In this document: piece after piece, positions 36,179 to 49,164 of the stretch
Layout of the letters: each line of letters starts with the position of its first letter
How positions within the stretch are numbered: position 1 is the first letter of the stretch
Source of the DNA: Apostichopus japonicus
Taxonomy: Eukaryota > Echinodermata > Holothuroidea > Aspidochirotida > Stichopodidae
DNA: 64,000 bases
NCBI RefSeq assembly: GCF_037975245.1
Contig: NC_092571.1
Coordinates: 11,419,917 to 11,483,916, forward strand
Reading direction: 5' to 3'
Notes under the pieces: model-generated
Database searches by the model: none
What the model was told of the DNA's origin: nothing
What the model saw: the letters and a program-made list of their open reading frames with translations, nothing else
Position numbers and translations under genes: made by a program

Positions 36179-36617
36179 GCAGAGGTGCCAACCAGTACGA
36201 TTTTATCGTATTTAGTACTATAAAACAAGTGAAATACGATAATACGATATTGCCTCTTGAAAATACGATATTTCATCTTTCCAAAAAAAATATATAATAA
36301 TTTTTTTTTTTAATGGAAGCGGAATCACATAGAAGCATGTACAAGTAACCCCCCCAAACCTCGACAAACATGTTAAACAACGAGCCTACATGGGCGGGAA
36401 ATACGCGGAATCATCAGCTTTACAATTTTCTCATTAAATGTTAATGAAAAAGCAAACATTTTAATTGCCCGTTCTTACCAGTAAAACATTTTTCTGACAT
36501 TTTATTGGCCCCCGGCCAGTGGTAGTGTCGACTTTTTGTGAAAATCTGATTTTTCTCTCCAAAATATGATTTTTTAGGATATTCAGTCTGTTTTTTTGTG
36601 TCAAGAGGTTGGCATCT
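36179..36617. mobile_element. 439-bp MITE next to the receptor 1 stop, CTTATTTT duplication
   Basis: Ends agaggtgccaacc (36181) and ggttggcatct (to 36617) are inverse. CTTATTTT occurs at 36171-36178 and 36618-36625. Inside are several atacgat motifs. The 8-bp duplication and AGAGGTGCC end resemble hAT elements. No transposase is seen. Confidence 0.68.
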
Positions 36618-36625
36618 CTTATTTT

Positions 36626-37440
36626 ATCTCTTATTTTTATTCCTTCATAATAGCAATCTTCCTTTTCTTTTTTCTGACAAAACAATTTTGATTACATTTT
36701 CTACTCAACAAAAGTCTTTTAAGAGTTTATCCTTTTGTCTTACAATGAAAGAGTACTTCCAAAAACCTTGTACTTATAATTCCATTGCTAGTTATTTCTT
36801 GAAGGATCACAATGTAACACTTTATCTGAAGAGAGCAATATTCCACATTGTTAGTTGCAGATCCCATCCCCATATATCATCTCTAGTCAGAGATATGCTC
36901 GATTGAATGTTACAAGATTTGGAGGTGGTAACCTCTCGCCTACTCCAGAAAAGTGGAGATCGCATCCGGTGGTCTCTGACATCATCATCATGGGAGATGT
37001 TCTCCAATGGCTCTACTTTAATTCATATTGTAATATTTTTTGGCGTGGATTTATCTTGGAAATGTGATACAATTGGAGTGTTTAATTAATTGTCAATACT
37101 CTCTCTTTTAAGTTAGAATTTTATAAAATACTTTTTTTTTTAGGAAAATTATTATCCTGTTTTGGTTAAATGATTTATTCAACAACCCCCCCCCCCCCTC
37201 CCAAAACATTTTCTGCTCAATAAGCCATGATGACATTATTTAATCTGGTTCTGTCTGATCAATTCACAAACTTCACAATTTGTTAAGTTCATATCTTTAA
37301 AAAATATTAAGAAGCTGTGATTTTGACTTTAAGATACAGAAAATGTCTAGCAAGTCTGGTAAAAAATTTCAGCCACAACAATACCCTGTTAATCCATTTC
37401 ATTACTACATATGAAACCACTAGTTGACAGTGTTGCAGTA
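36626..37440. other. No gene seen
   Basis: AT-rich sequence with a C-run at 37186-37200. The ORF at 36598-36906 has no recognisable features. Confidence 0.45.
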
Positions 37441-37850
37441 CTCAAAAGGTACTTAAGTACTTTCTGCAGGTACTCAGTACTCGGGGTACTTGGTTATCAA
37501 GTACTCTTTGCAGGTACTCAGTGCTCGGGTACTTTGTACTCTCTGTAGGTACTCAGTACTTGGGTACTTGGTACTCAAGTTCTCTCTGCAGGTACTGGGT
37601 ACTTGGAACTCAAGTACTCTCTGCAGGTACTCGGGTACTTGGTACTCAAGTACTTTCTGTAGGTACTCAGTACTTGGAGTACTCAAGTACTCTTTGCAGG
37701 TACTCAGTACTCGGGTTACTTGGTACTCTCTGCAGATACTCGGGGTACTCAAGTTCTCTCTGCAGTTACTCAGTACTTGGGTTACTTGATACTCTCTGCA
37801 GGTACTTGGGGAACTCAAGTACTCTCTGCAGGTACTCGCACTCCATGGTG
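37441..37850. repeat. GTAC-rich minisatellite of about 40-60 bp units
   Basis: Repeats of ctctctgcaggtactcagta, cttggtactcaagtact and similar. It is open in several frames on both strands (95-135 codons), which is a by-product of the stop-free unit, not evidence of a gene. Confidence 0.88.
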
Positions 37851-38384
37851 AGTTCACTGGTGATAAAGTACAGGTACTCATATTCAGTAATCTAACTCAG
37901 ATGATAAAGTACTTGTACTTGTTCTCCATTTAGAGTACTGGTTCTCACGAGAAGTACAGACATGAAAAGCTATTAATGTTTGAACTGACATGACAACAGG
38001 GAAAGCCACACGGTCTTGTCAACCTTGTGCAATTCTATTGCATTTTTGGTAATACCATCTAATAGTGATTACTCCATATTTATGTTTTATAAAACTCACA
38101 CTTACCTGCCCCTGCACACAGAGTTGTGGATTTGGTAACAATATTTGGTGTGGATCATGTTATGACAGAAGATTTTATAGTGGAAAGCCTGCAGAGGAGC
38201 GAAAGGCCTAGAAACAGGAGAATTATATACAGCAACTTGCTAATCACAAGAGTTTCAAAAAATATATTTATTTGTTGGTTGTGATACAAATTTTCAGCTG
38301 ATATAAAAATGGTGATATCCATTGTTTGATTTAATTATGAAGAAGTCGGTGAAAGTAACTTGTAGAGAAGCTGTGCCAGAGCTT

Positions 38385-38525
38385 AATTTCAGTAGCAGTT
38401 AGGCTAGTCTTAATTTAAGTAGTAGATAGGCTAGTCTTAATTTCAGTAGTAGTTAGGCTAGTCTTAATTTCAGTAGTAGTTAGGCTAGTCTTAATTTCAG
38501 TAGTAGTTAGGCTAGTCTTATTGCA
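38385..38525. repeat. 30-bp tandem repeat, about 4.5 copies
   Basis: The unit is ttaggctagtcttaatttca followed by gtagtag. Confidence 0.88.
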
Positions 38526-39936
38526 CAATATGATATAGCAGCCTACCATCTAAGTTTAAGTCTTGATCATCTGTTATTGATATTTGTAGATACTATATGC
38601 GGTGATTTGGTCCTTTTTTTTTTCTTGTATTTTGAACTGAAATGTTATTCATAATAGTTAGAAAAATATTATTTAACCAAAATCCATTATGATTGATTGA
38701 AGCTATATGCATCCATGATGTTTCATTCCTTGCCACAGCTGAGGCAAATGGAATCTCTGCAATGGTGTTTGTGTGTGTGTGCATCATGTGCACTTGTATT
38801 GTATTCTGGCTGAGGACTTGAACAAAGGAATTCCAAGTCCTCACATGTGGTTTCAAAGAATCACTGTCCTCAGAAGAATTCTTTTGTTTAGGGATATTGT
38901 TAAAGTTCGTATAATTGAATTTGAACAATTGGAAAAATAAAACGATGGGGTCCTCAGTCTGAATGTATTACACACCTTTCTTTGTGTGTCAGATGCCTTG
39001 GCTTGTAAATGTAAATAGCTCAAGACTTTGTGATGTGTGAACAGTGAACCTCATATTTGGTATGTGGATGAACCTTTGAGAGTAGTTGAAAGGTCAAGAG
39101 TGGTCAAAGCCTGAAAACCTTGTAAAACATGGGTAATTCCAAACCGGTGAAAAGGTCAGCTCGTGTACATGCAGTATGGACTTCAGCCAGGGTTATTATC
39201 TTGCAAACTACTCTTGTGCTGTGTATGTAATGTATTTAATGGCAAGTAATTGATGGGAGGGATTTCCCTCTGATGATCATTAAACCTGCCAAATGATCTT
39301 ATTTGTTTAATACTTTAAGTTATTAAACTATCCAAGTGATATGTAGAAGAAAATTTATTAATAAGTATTTACAAAAATTTGTACATGTTTCAATCAATCT
39401 TACAAGAAATTTGATATTATATAATCAATATATTTTATACTTTTAACCCAACGAAGTCAGGTAAAATATTACTTGATTTGGTTTTGGAATAAACCTTAAA
39501 CTTTCCAAGAATTTCATTTTTTTTTTGTTTTTTTTTGAGAGATACTCTTCTATGGTTTGTTATGAAAGAGTTCTGATCATGGTTAATGATCTTATATAGC
39601 ATCATGTAAACAATGTGTAAAACTCACTAGCCATTAATTAAATACATTTATATGAAGATAAAACATGTTTTTCTTGTTGTATTTTCGATTCAGTATCAAG
39701 TTCCCGCAAACTAGGTCATATGCCCTGTTCACCCTCTTTTCCCAAATAATCACCAAAAAAATGATGTAGATGAATATGTATATGTAACGTTTGTCTTTTA
39801 AAATCCTACGAAATCTTTTTAAATTGAATAGTACAAAAGTATTTCTGGCCTTTCCACAACTATTCAAAACTTGACTTTCATAGCACACATTGGAATGCAC
39901 TACCCTAAACCAAAAGTATAATAATAGTAATAATCA
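38526..39936. other. No gene seen; one fragment of the receptor 1 intron repeat
   Basis: At about 39080-39130 gaaaggtcaagagtggtcaa and ccttgtaaaacatg recall the diverged repeats in receptor 1 introns. The rest is AT-rich without exons. Confidence 0.45.
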
Positions 39937-40188
39937 TGTTATTTTTACAACGCTTAAGGGTCCACAAATGTGGGAGAAACCCGCAAGGTCTTATTAATTT
40001 ACAACTTACATGTCGGGTGGCTTCCAATTCAACATTTGAACTCAAATTTGGAATCTTTTCAACTTAAAAAGTCAACCGTAGATCGCTCTTGTCATGATCC
40101 GCCCGGGAGTCAAACCCCTGTCCTCCCGATTGCTAAGCCTCATTGTTTCAAAAACCACCACCTTTATCCACTCGGCCACAGCAACGGT
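39937..40188 (-). repeat. tRNA-derived SINE
   Basis: The minus strand head is ggccgagtggataaaggtgg (A-box) and ggtttgactcccgggcgga (B-box). The body ends with ttaagcgttgtaaaaataac at the left. The same 3' part is seen at 31979 and around the MITE at 504. Confidence 0.8.
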
Positions 40189-40362
40189 GTATTTTGAGTT
40201 ATTCTGGTTAAATAACTGGTATCATTATGTTAAATCGGTCCTGTTAATTATGTACATAATATTGAAAGGTATGAAATACTTACAAGGGTATGTTTCCAGT
40301 TTCCCGCATCCCCCAGCCTCCGCCTTCCCCCTTTTTGTTGTTATGGATATACCCGTAAGCGT

Positions 40363-41235
40363 AGTAGTCCAGGAGCCCAGAAGGTTTATTCAGCTGAAGA
40401 GGTACAAAAGGTTTGGTGGCCTGATTGTGTTGGTAGGTGACCAAGCTTCAATAAAATGTGTTGCTGCCGGGCACACCCTGCATGATAGATGAGGGGGTCA
40501 CAAAATTAGGGGGCAAAATATGCTTTTATTTAGCTGAAGAGGTACAAGCACACAAGTTTCTGGGTTTTATACCCAGGAAGGTACCTTGCATCATGGTGGC
40601 AATGACAGCAATATCTGACTGCATGGGGCCCCAGACAGTAGCCCAAAAGGGGCCCGCCCATATGGTATTATTCAGCTGAAAAGGTACTAGGGTGAATTCT
40701 TTTGCATTTGAAATATTACACATTGGGGTGTACTAAAACACTAATGACAGTAACTTTGTCCTGCATAGGGGCCCAAACAGTAGCCCTAAGAATGGGCCAT
40801 GCGGTACAACCAACTGTTGGCTAATTTATCTAGCTGAAAAGGTACATGAACAAAACTTGTTGGATATTGCTCCCAGCAAGTCTAATTACATTGCTGTAGC
40901 AACAACAGCAATATCTGACTGCATGGGGCCCCAGACAGTAGCCCAAAAGGGCCCCGCCCACATGGTATTATTCAGCTGAAAAGGTACAAGGGTAGATCCT
41001 TTTGCATTTGAACTATTACACATTAGGGTATACTAAAATACTAATGACAGTAACTTTGTCCTGCATATATGTAATGCCCAAACAGTAACCTTAAAGATAG
41101 GCCCTGCAGCCCAACCAGCTGTTAGCTTATTTCCCTACCTGAACAGGTACATAAACAAAACATGTTAGATACCGCTTCGAGCAAGACTAACTCTATTGCT
41201 GCAGTAATGACAACATATCTGCCTGCATGGGGCAA
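40363..41235 (+). repeat. Left arm of large inverted repeat made of 300-bp tandem units
   Basis: The segment atatctgactgcatggggcc recurs at 40611 and 40911, with a decayed copy at 41215, a 300-bp period. Each unit has two diverged about 150-bp halves, each ending in agctgaaaaggtac. The arm is inverted at 44030-45032. Confidence 0.85.
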
Positions 41236-42621
41236 GACGGCGGATAACAATTAAATGATCAAATCATGGAGTACAAATTCTTCTGTTTCTCAAATACTCA
41301 TTAGTTTAGCTATAAAATTCTAGTTAAGGGGGTAACTTCACAGAAAAATAATTAAATTTGCTGGTTTCCACATTTCTAGCAATTGCCATAAATAACTATA
41401 TCCCATCCCTTTCAATTGACAAGCTTCCCTTTTCCCAAACAATATTATTTTATTCATACTTTGAGGATTTTCGGGTAGTAGGCCTATATATAATTAGGGC
41501 CAAGCTGGATGCACTCGTGCTACGCCCTCGTGCATCGCTTGCATTGTTATAAAAGTATCTGTGTTTAATCACGGTAGTCTAATTAACCCCCGATCGTGCA
41601 TTATCCTATAGATAAACCCACGCTGACCGTTGATTAACTCCGTTCATTCATACCTTATGATTTTTGTCAATAAAAAGGCAAAAAATACAATTTTTTTAGC
41701 AGATTTGATAAATGTGTTACCCCGTAGAAAACATCAATGCACATGTGCAAAATAAAAAAAAAACGCCCAAATGATCACGAATATTCAAAACAATTTTACG
41801 GCTATCAGTAAAAAAAAATGCATCAAACATGGGAATGGAAGCAATTAGAAAGATTATAGATTAACATGTACAAAAATATTAACATGGACAATCAATCAAC
41901 ATTCTTCGTACTTCCATAGCAACCGCGCCTCTCGGAACATGATGTAGGGCCTAGGCCTACGTACGTATATCATATCCCACATATACGTACGTACGTTCAC
42001 ATGTATGTCAACGAACGAGTGGACGGACAATCTAGTCCAGCATAGTGTAACTTTGTGTTGAATTATACGGTCAGTTTATTCATCATGAAATATATTAAAT
42101 TAAACAGTTGAACTAGCTTAACGTTAGGCCTAGTTGAGAATTTTTTGTCTAAATCGATTATTTTGTTTTGAGGAAAACATTCACCAGGCCTTAAAGCGCT
42201 TTCTATGTCGTAAATAATCATTATACTGTGACATACATCAACACAATAGAACGGGCAGAAAGGTAATATTCTCTATTGACAAGAACTTATGGATTTCATA
42301 GTTATTATGTAATAAAACCCATCTGTTTGCAGTGGTTACAAACAAAACTTCCACCACACCCTTGAGCAACATTTCATCTGCTTGACATGTACAAAACCTG
42401 TAACCCAGAACCTAAGAGGCTGTTGAACATTGATGTAGATTTGATATTTGGCCTTTTCTTGGTTGACCCTAACATGTAACATTATTTGGCAAAAAAATTA
42501 CTGCAAAATATTACTCGCTAAGTCAAGTGCTGTATTTTCCATGTTCTGCTGTGAAAATGCATGGACAATAATAATGTCAGCAGCTTACATTTCAGAAAAT
42601 TCCACTGACTTACAGTACTAG
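41236..42621. other. Spacer of the inverted repeat, no gene seen
   Basis: AT-rich with A-runs and a palindromic patch (tacgtacgtatatcatat to atacgtacgtacgt) at 41960-41995. No exon seen. Confidence 0.45.
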
Positions 42622-43335
42622 ATAGATAGATATTTATTCAGCCAATCATATAAAAATACAATGGAAATTGGTTGATAACAAGAGCTCAAAACATTAAAAA
42701 TTGTAAACAACAAATGAGACGTATAATATTGCACAAAGATATGAAAACGTTCCTATAAAATATTAAGATGAACAAAATATAAAATGTACCTACAAAATAT
42801 AAAAGAGTACAAATATATATAAATGCCCTCAAATCCAATATAAAGTCTACAAAGTTTAAAATTGTTTAACGGTTTTGGTGCGTATTGAATATCTTCACAG
42901 CAGAAGGATAAAAACTGTCAGTAAATCTTTTAGAACCCTTAAAAGTACGCATTCTTTTGCCTGAAGGCAGGAACTTGAAATAATCAGTTGCTGGGTGGTA
43001 ATCATCAATCAATATATTTTCAACACGTTTTAACGTTCGCTCCTGGTAGAGTGAGTGAAGGGACGGTAGGCCTGTGCCAATGAGGCGCTCCGCGTTTTTT
43101 ATGACAGATTCTAGTTTCCTTAGATCATGCTTACTTACGCGACTAAACCAGACTAAAATGTTTAAAGTTAAAATACTTTCAATAATAGCACGATAAAAGT
43201 TAATTAAAATATTCTGACTGACACCATACGATTTTAGAGCTCGCAAAAAGAATAGTCTCTGTCGTCCCTTTTTCAGTATCTCATCAGTATTTGTGTTCCA
43301 TGATAAGTTACTAGTTACTTTTCTGTACATTCGTA
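42622..43335 (-). pseudogene. CR1/L2-like LINE 3' end (5'-truncated)
   Basis: The minus strand encodes 154 codons including LSWNTNTDEILKKGRQRLFF, LINFYRAIIESILTLNILVW, GTGLPSLHSLYQERTLKR and FKFLPSGKRMRTFKGSKRFT, then a short 3' UTR. This is the post-RT region typical of CR1/L2-group elements. On the minus strand it ends in a tatctatctatc-type tail at about 42622-42635. It lies in the spacer of the inverted repeat at 40363-45032. Confidence 0.8.
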
Positions 43336-44029
43336 ACTTTTGTACCTAGCTATGGGCATCTAGTAACACTCCTTCGTTATAATCCTGTGTGCTTAACTTT
43401 ATGTTATCAAAATTATACAAGTATTAGTGAAATAGCATGCATGGGAGTAAGCAGGTGGCTGTACGTTTGATCTTATAAAGCAAATCAATGTTGCCTAAGA
43501 TATACAAAATGGTGTCAAATTGACTGTTTACGGTACATTATCCTAGTGTACATGTATTATGGATGTTACTATATGTTATCATTTTAACCAAAAATGTAAA
43601 TATGTTATTTCATCAAGTGATGATGTTAACATGCCTTCATGTGATTATCACTGATAAATCATTACGATCAATGATTGAGCAATCTGAATCAAAGTATATC
43701 AGTTCAATGCTACAACGATGGAGACCAACTTTGAGTTAATTAGGGCCAGTACAATGTTTTAGGTCATTTTGAAAGATACAATTCTGGCTACACAAAGTAT
43801 ATTAAATTACATTTCAAAAAGTGCACCTATATCATAGCGTTCAGGTATGGCATTCACAGTTTTTAATTGCCTCGCAATCCACTTATAAGGTACGTTACAC
43901 TGGATTTCTAACGAAGAAGACAAATAACGATGTTAACCAGGTCCAATAAATCATAAACCTCTTGTAATATATTATTTCTGTTTTCTCTCACTGCTCGTGC
44001 AATCGTGGCAAGATACGATAAACATGAAA
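43336..44029. other. Spacer of the inverted repeat, no gene seen
   Basis: Upstream of the truncated LINE on its strand. A stop at about 43345 (minus) ends LINE-like similarity. The rest is unique AT-rich sequence. Confidence 0.4.
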
Positions 44030-45032
44030 GGAGGGGCCATGTTGGGCTATATTGTCTGGGCCCCAGTGCAGAACGAAGTTGGTGTCATTGGTAGACCTAC
44101 TTGTGTAAACCTAAATGTATCAGCATCAATGCTGAAAGATTCGCCCTTGTATTACTTTGACTGAATGACACCAAACGGGCCTTTCGGGACCACTGTCTGG
44201 AGCCCCATGCAGGCAAATATTGCTGTTATTGCTATAATAATATAACAAATATTGCTAGGGCCAGTCTCCAACAAGTTGAACTGATTGGGCCAAAGGGCCT
44301 ATCTGTAGGGTTACTGTTTGGGCCCCTACGAAGGACAAAGTTACTGTCATTAGTGTTTTAGTATACCCTAATGTGTAATAGTTCAAATGCAAAAGGATCT
44401 ACCCTTGTACCTTTTCAGCTGAATAATACCATATGGGTGGGGCCCTTTTGGGCCACTGTCTGGGGCCCCATGCAGTCAGATATTGCTGTTGTTGCTACAG
44501 CAATGTAATTAGACTTGCTGGGAGCAGTATCCAATAAGTTTTGTTCATGCACCTTGTCAGCTAGATAAATTAGCCAACAGTTGGTTGTACCGCATGGCCC
44601 ATTCTTAGGGCTACTGTTTGGGCCCCTATGCAGGACAAAGTTACTGTCATTAGTGTTTTAGTACACCCCAATGTGTAATAGTTCAAATGCAAAAGAATTC
44701 ACCCTTGTACCTTTTCAGCTGAATAATACCATATGGGCGGGCCCCTTTTGGGCTACTGTCTGGGGCCCCATGCAGTCAGATATTGCTGTCATTGCCACCA
44801 TGATGCAAGGTACCCTCCTGGGTATAAAACCCAGAAACTTGTGTGCTTGTACCTCTTCAGCTAAATAAAAGCATATTTTGCCCCCTAATTTTGTGACCCC
44901 CTCACCTACCATGCAGGGTGTGCCCCGGCAGCAACACATTTTATTGAAGCTTGGTCACCTACCAACACAATCAGGCCACCAAACCTTTTGTACCTCTTCA
45001 GCTGAATAAACCTTCTGGGCTCCTGGACTATA
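44030..45032 (-). repeat. Right arm of the inverted 300-bp-unit repeat
   Basis: Reverse complement of the left arm, including the outer end cttctgggctcctggacta (inverse of tagtccaggagcccagaag at 40365). Further decayed units continue inward to about 44030. The spacer of about 2.8 kb holds a LINE fragment. Confidence 0.85.
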
Positions 45033-46175
45033 GGAGGCGGGGGCTGCAGCGCCCGTCACCCCCCCCCCCCCCAAACCAAATATATTTGTGAAAATTCCGG
45101 CAATATGCTGAGAATTTTTCGGGCACCTACTAAAAAAATTGCATGGTTAAACTAATATTATTATCATTATTATTGTAACGACATCCCCCAAAATTATAAC
45201 CTATATGGAAGGGTAATAACACGACAAATGATTGTATGTAATTGGCATGCGATGTAATAACCCATGCATGCCTGTATTTGATATGCATTTTAACATATTG
45301 TACCAGTGGCATAGGAAGGTACTTTTGAGTGGGGGGTGCTGAAGACTGATGGCCGGCCTAGGGAGGAGTATAAGGGGTGTCCCCCTCCCCTTTGGAACTT
45401 TTTGCATTTCCAAGTGGCCTCAGATGCAATTTGGTGCAATATAGCACACTTCAACCCACCCACTCTATTTTGTATATAATTTTGCATTTTCACCTGGCCT
45501 TAGATGCAATTTGGTGCTCCAAGTGAGATTTTGTTCTCATTTGGAAATGAAAAAGGGGTTTTCTGACTTGCGAAGCGGGGGGCGGAATGATACTTCCGCC
45601 CCTCCATATTTTTTACTGGGAGGCTGGCGCCCACCCCCCAGCCCCCTTCCCGGTTCCTACGCCCTTGTGTTGTACGTAAAATTTTGGTTATATTTTTTCG
45701 GGCAAGTCGTTACAGCCCCCCCCCCCCTTAATCAAATTGGGCTCTTACGCCTATTGATAGGCTATACCCCACGGCAGTGGTGTGTATTTTGAGCTGGACG
45801 ATTTTTAAATAGAGGCATCGGTAATATAATGTAGGCCTATACCATTTAATCAATGAGAGGAAAGTCCTGTAATAAATGCTATAGTTCATTATAAACGGAC
45901 TAATGAATTTCTATTTCCAAAACATTATAGTAAAAAGGAGACGTTTACAAAATCGAATGCAATCATGATAATTACTTTTGAAATCATTAATTACTTTTTT
46001 ATTTAAAGTGAATGCTCCGTCGACTTTTCGCAATTATTTTCAGTTACGTACGTAACGATCCTTATCCTAACCGTGCGCCAAATCTTTTTTCTGTATCTTA
46101 TATCAAACTATCATTGATTTTGCATTTCCTTTCATTGCCATCTTTGTTCTGTTTTCTCTGTAAACTTAAGCTTTC
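45033..46175. repeat. Composite of decayed GC-rich MITE pieces
   Basis: Runs of C at 45060-45072 and 45717-45727. Segments such as tataggaggcgggggctgca, ggcataggaaggtacttttg and ggttcctacgcccttgtg look like broken ends of several MITEs. gcatttccaagtggcctcag and gcattttcacctggccttag form a local duplication at 45403 and 45483. No gene seen. Confidence 0.45.
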
Positions 46176-46262
<87 letters not shown>

Positions 46263-46263
46263 T
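46176..46263. repeat. (TA)n microsatellite
   Basis: An almost uninterrupted TA run of about 85 bp. The overlapping ORF with alternating Ile-Tyr is an artefact. Confidence 0.97.
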
Positions 46264-47944
46264 ATTTGTCAAGGGGTGTCAACGTAAACAAGCTCTACAG
46301 AGAGCTTCTTGTTGGCACTCCTCAATCTCTATATTCTTCTTGTACAGTTACCCACATCTATTGTCAAATTGCATACTTTAATATTATTATTATTATTTTA
46401 TTATTTGAACATTTTCTAAAGCGCACATATATATGTAATACAAGAGATTGAAATAAAGTCTTATGAATTGAATTGAATGAGGAGAAACATCAAAAAGTCT
46501 GCCTTGGTTTGACCAAGAATTATATTCTTATTTTTAATTACGCATTTGCTAGAAATTGGTAATTTAACACAAATAAAGCGGCATTAAAATAGTCATAACT
46601 ATAACTGTACGGTAAGTGCATGTTTGAATATAAATTAGTTGAATACTGAGGATTTAATAACCCACTATACAGAGCTTGAAACATTTGATTGAGTGACCAA
46701 AAAAAGAAAAAAAATCAAAAACTTGATTGAACATGATTCCAGTGAAGTATTTAATTCTGAAATTATGACAGTGAATTCAAAATTTAGTGTGGTTTTTAAA
46801 CCAGCCACGTAAGTTGCAACACAGAATTCTGTCTTCCTTTTGAAATGCAATTCGTGATACCTCCCCTTACCACAGTCCCCCGCCCCAACTCACTCCAGTT
46901 TCACCCCTCCCCACCTCGTTCAGCTGCCGTATAACGAAACTTAAACCCAGCCCTTACGTTAAAATTTCATATATTTGGGTAATATAAGTCTAACAACTTA
47001 AAATTCTAAATGGTCCGTGGGGTTCACAAATGCAATGGGCAATTCTAGCATGTATTTCTGTGTTCCAGTGTTAGGGTACAATTGAGAAGTGTTTGAACTA
47101 CTGCAGGCCTGCAGCTTTAAAGTTACTCTTTCTCACATGTGATTTAAAGTTGCTCAGTACTAATATACTATAGAACAGGAATGTCTCAAAATCCAATAAC
47201 TTCCGGTGGCTTCTCCCACTGGACCAACACGAGTAATTTGAAACAAATTTAACCCCTACCCCCCCCCCTCAGGATATGCGATTTGACATTTAATTTATTT
47301 ATTTATTTTTGCCCGGGAAGGACCGCACTCTCTACCATGTAGGAGACGGTTTCAATGACCCCAGGGCCTCACCCCTATAATTTATTATATCATGTGTTCG
47401 CCTCTGGCCCTCTTATGAAGGTTCGTGCCCGTACCTTAATAAGCTAGTTGAGGATTTTCTGAAATGGACCCAGCCATGCACCCCCCCCCCTATGTACGGG
47501 TCGAGTACAATGACCCAGGTGCAGCACTCTATTTTAAAGAAACCTCATTCGCCTCTAACTCTAGTGGAAATGTCGAATTTGTCCCCGCCCCTTTTGAAGC
47601 TGTACATTTTGCAAACTGTTTTCTCCTCCCCACCCTTACTTAAAAAATTTAAGCAAAACAGCCTGATTTGAACATACAAATAAATGTACATCTCAAAATT
47701 AGAACTTTTAATTTATATGTTACTTTGATGTTACATCTCAAAAGTGGCTAAACAGAAGTCTAGCCACGCTAGCTCAGTGATTTTCTGAGGGGGAGGGGGT
47801 GGGGCAGGCAATCCTTTAAATCTGACAATTTCTTTGGGGGCAATGCCAGTTATGTGGAATCCCTTAATTGGAACTTGAAATTATTTATGAAAGGATGTGT
47901 TTGGAAAATATTGTGAAAATTCCGCATCTCAAAACAGTATTTTT
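46264..47944. other. No gene seen; possible LINE 3' tail at 46440-46480
   Basis: gaaataaagtcttatgaatt followed by gaattgaatga looks like a retroelement 3' tail with an AATAAA-type signal. Further on, C-runs and cccctatgtacgggtcgagt-type pieces suggest decayed repeats. No exon recognised. Confidence 0.4.
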
Positions 47945-48406
47945 CAGGGGCGTATCCAGGGGGGGCGCAACAGGCGCGCGCCCCCCCTATTGGCCGTCAC
48001 CAAAAAAAAAAGTTTAGCAAAAAAAAAAAAAAATGATGACGACGACCTCTATGTGAGATGTCGGTGATCGCTCAACCCCCCCCCCCCCCTTGTTTGCCAA
48101 AAAAAGGTTCTGGCGAAGTTCGGGGGCATAATAGTTTTAGAAACATAGATGGTAATTGTGTTTGTATTATCACTATAAACACTAAGTGACATGCCAGCCA
48201 TACTAAATTGTGCATTTTGTGTCCATATTTACTGGAAATGTTGCTTATTATTAAGGTCGAAAAATGGATCACATATGGCACCATTTTGCATTTCAGCCCT
48301 TCTTCGAAAGCAAAAATTGTCCACCCCTCCCCTTAGACCCATCCCCCAGGACGGCGATCATTCATGCCTGACGCCCCCCTAGTGGAAAATCCTGGATACG
48401 CCCCTG
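47945..48406. mobile_element. 462-bp MITE with perfect 16-bp TIR CAGGGGCGTATCCAGG
   Basis: The perfect inverse CCTGGATACGCCCCTG ends at 48406. The terminal sequence matches those of the elements at 2081 and 8268, so it belongs to the same superfamily group. The interior is different, with C-runs and A-runs. I see no clear target duplication. Confidence 0.8.
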
Positions 48407-49164
48407 TGTTTACCCCGAGTTGATTCCAAAGTTTCCAAAACCATATTACGTCATATCAATGTGTGCAAAGCCTATATGATTTCGTTGAGTCAGAAGAATT
48501 TGCAAGTGCAATAAGGATAACAATCTATGCAAGATATCATACGTTTATGTGAGTAAGAACACACTTAAATATAGATAGAGGTAAATGTTAAGTCTTGTCA
48601 AAATTCGTAAGTAAAGGTCCTACCAGAGAAAAGCCCTTTGGACGCCATGTGAAATTGACTAGTGTGTGACTTTAAGATAGGGGGGATTATAATTCTGTGC
48701 TGCGTCGGACATGAATCGCCAAAAAATTTGAAGCCAAAAGAAGTTTCAGTGAAAGTGTGAGAAGCTCGCAGGCAGTAGCGTACAAAGATTTTTCTAGTCG
48801 GTAAGTTTGTATCATAAGAATAACCGATTGAGCACGCAGGCCAAATATAAAATCCGTTCCCGAATACTTGGATACAACCCCTTCTTACCTCGTTTCAATA
48901 CGTCTGAACTTTGGGCCTCAGCCTCTTATGTAGCCTACAGTCCTAGGCTAGCCTAACGTTGCGAAACAAAATTTTAGTCCTGAGCTATTAACACATGAGC
49001 CTAGAGCTGGAATTAGATAATATAGACTTAAATTAGAGCGCGGACCGACAATACTGCCAACACATCGGCTCTGTTCGTCCACTGACCGTGCCGTCCGCCA
49101 TTACCAATCGGTCAAGAAATCTCGCGGATTACACACATTGGTGTGACCCATACAGTATTTGTAT
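48407..49164. other. No gene seen
   Basis: AT-rich unique sequence; no exon, RNA gene or repeat recognised. Confidence 0.45.

Noticed and set aside
37474-37895. Overlapping ORFs of 99-135 codons on both strands
   Set aside because: Artefact of the GTAC-rich minisatellite, open in several frames at once.
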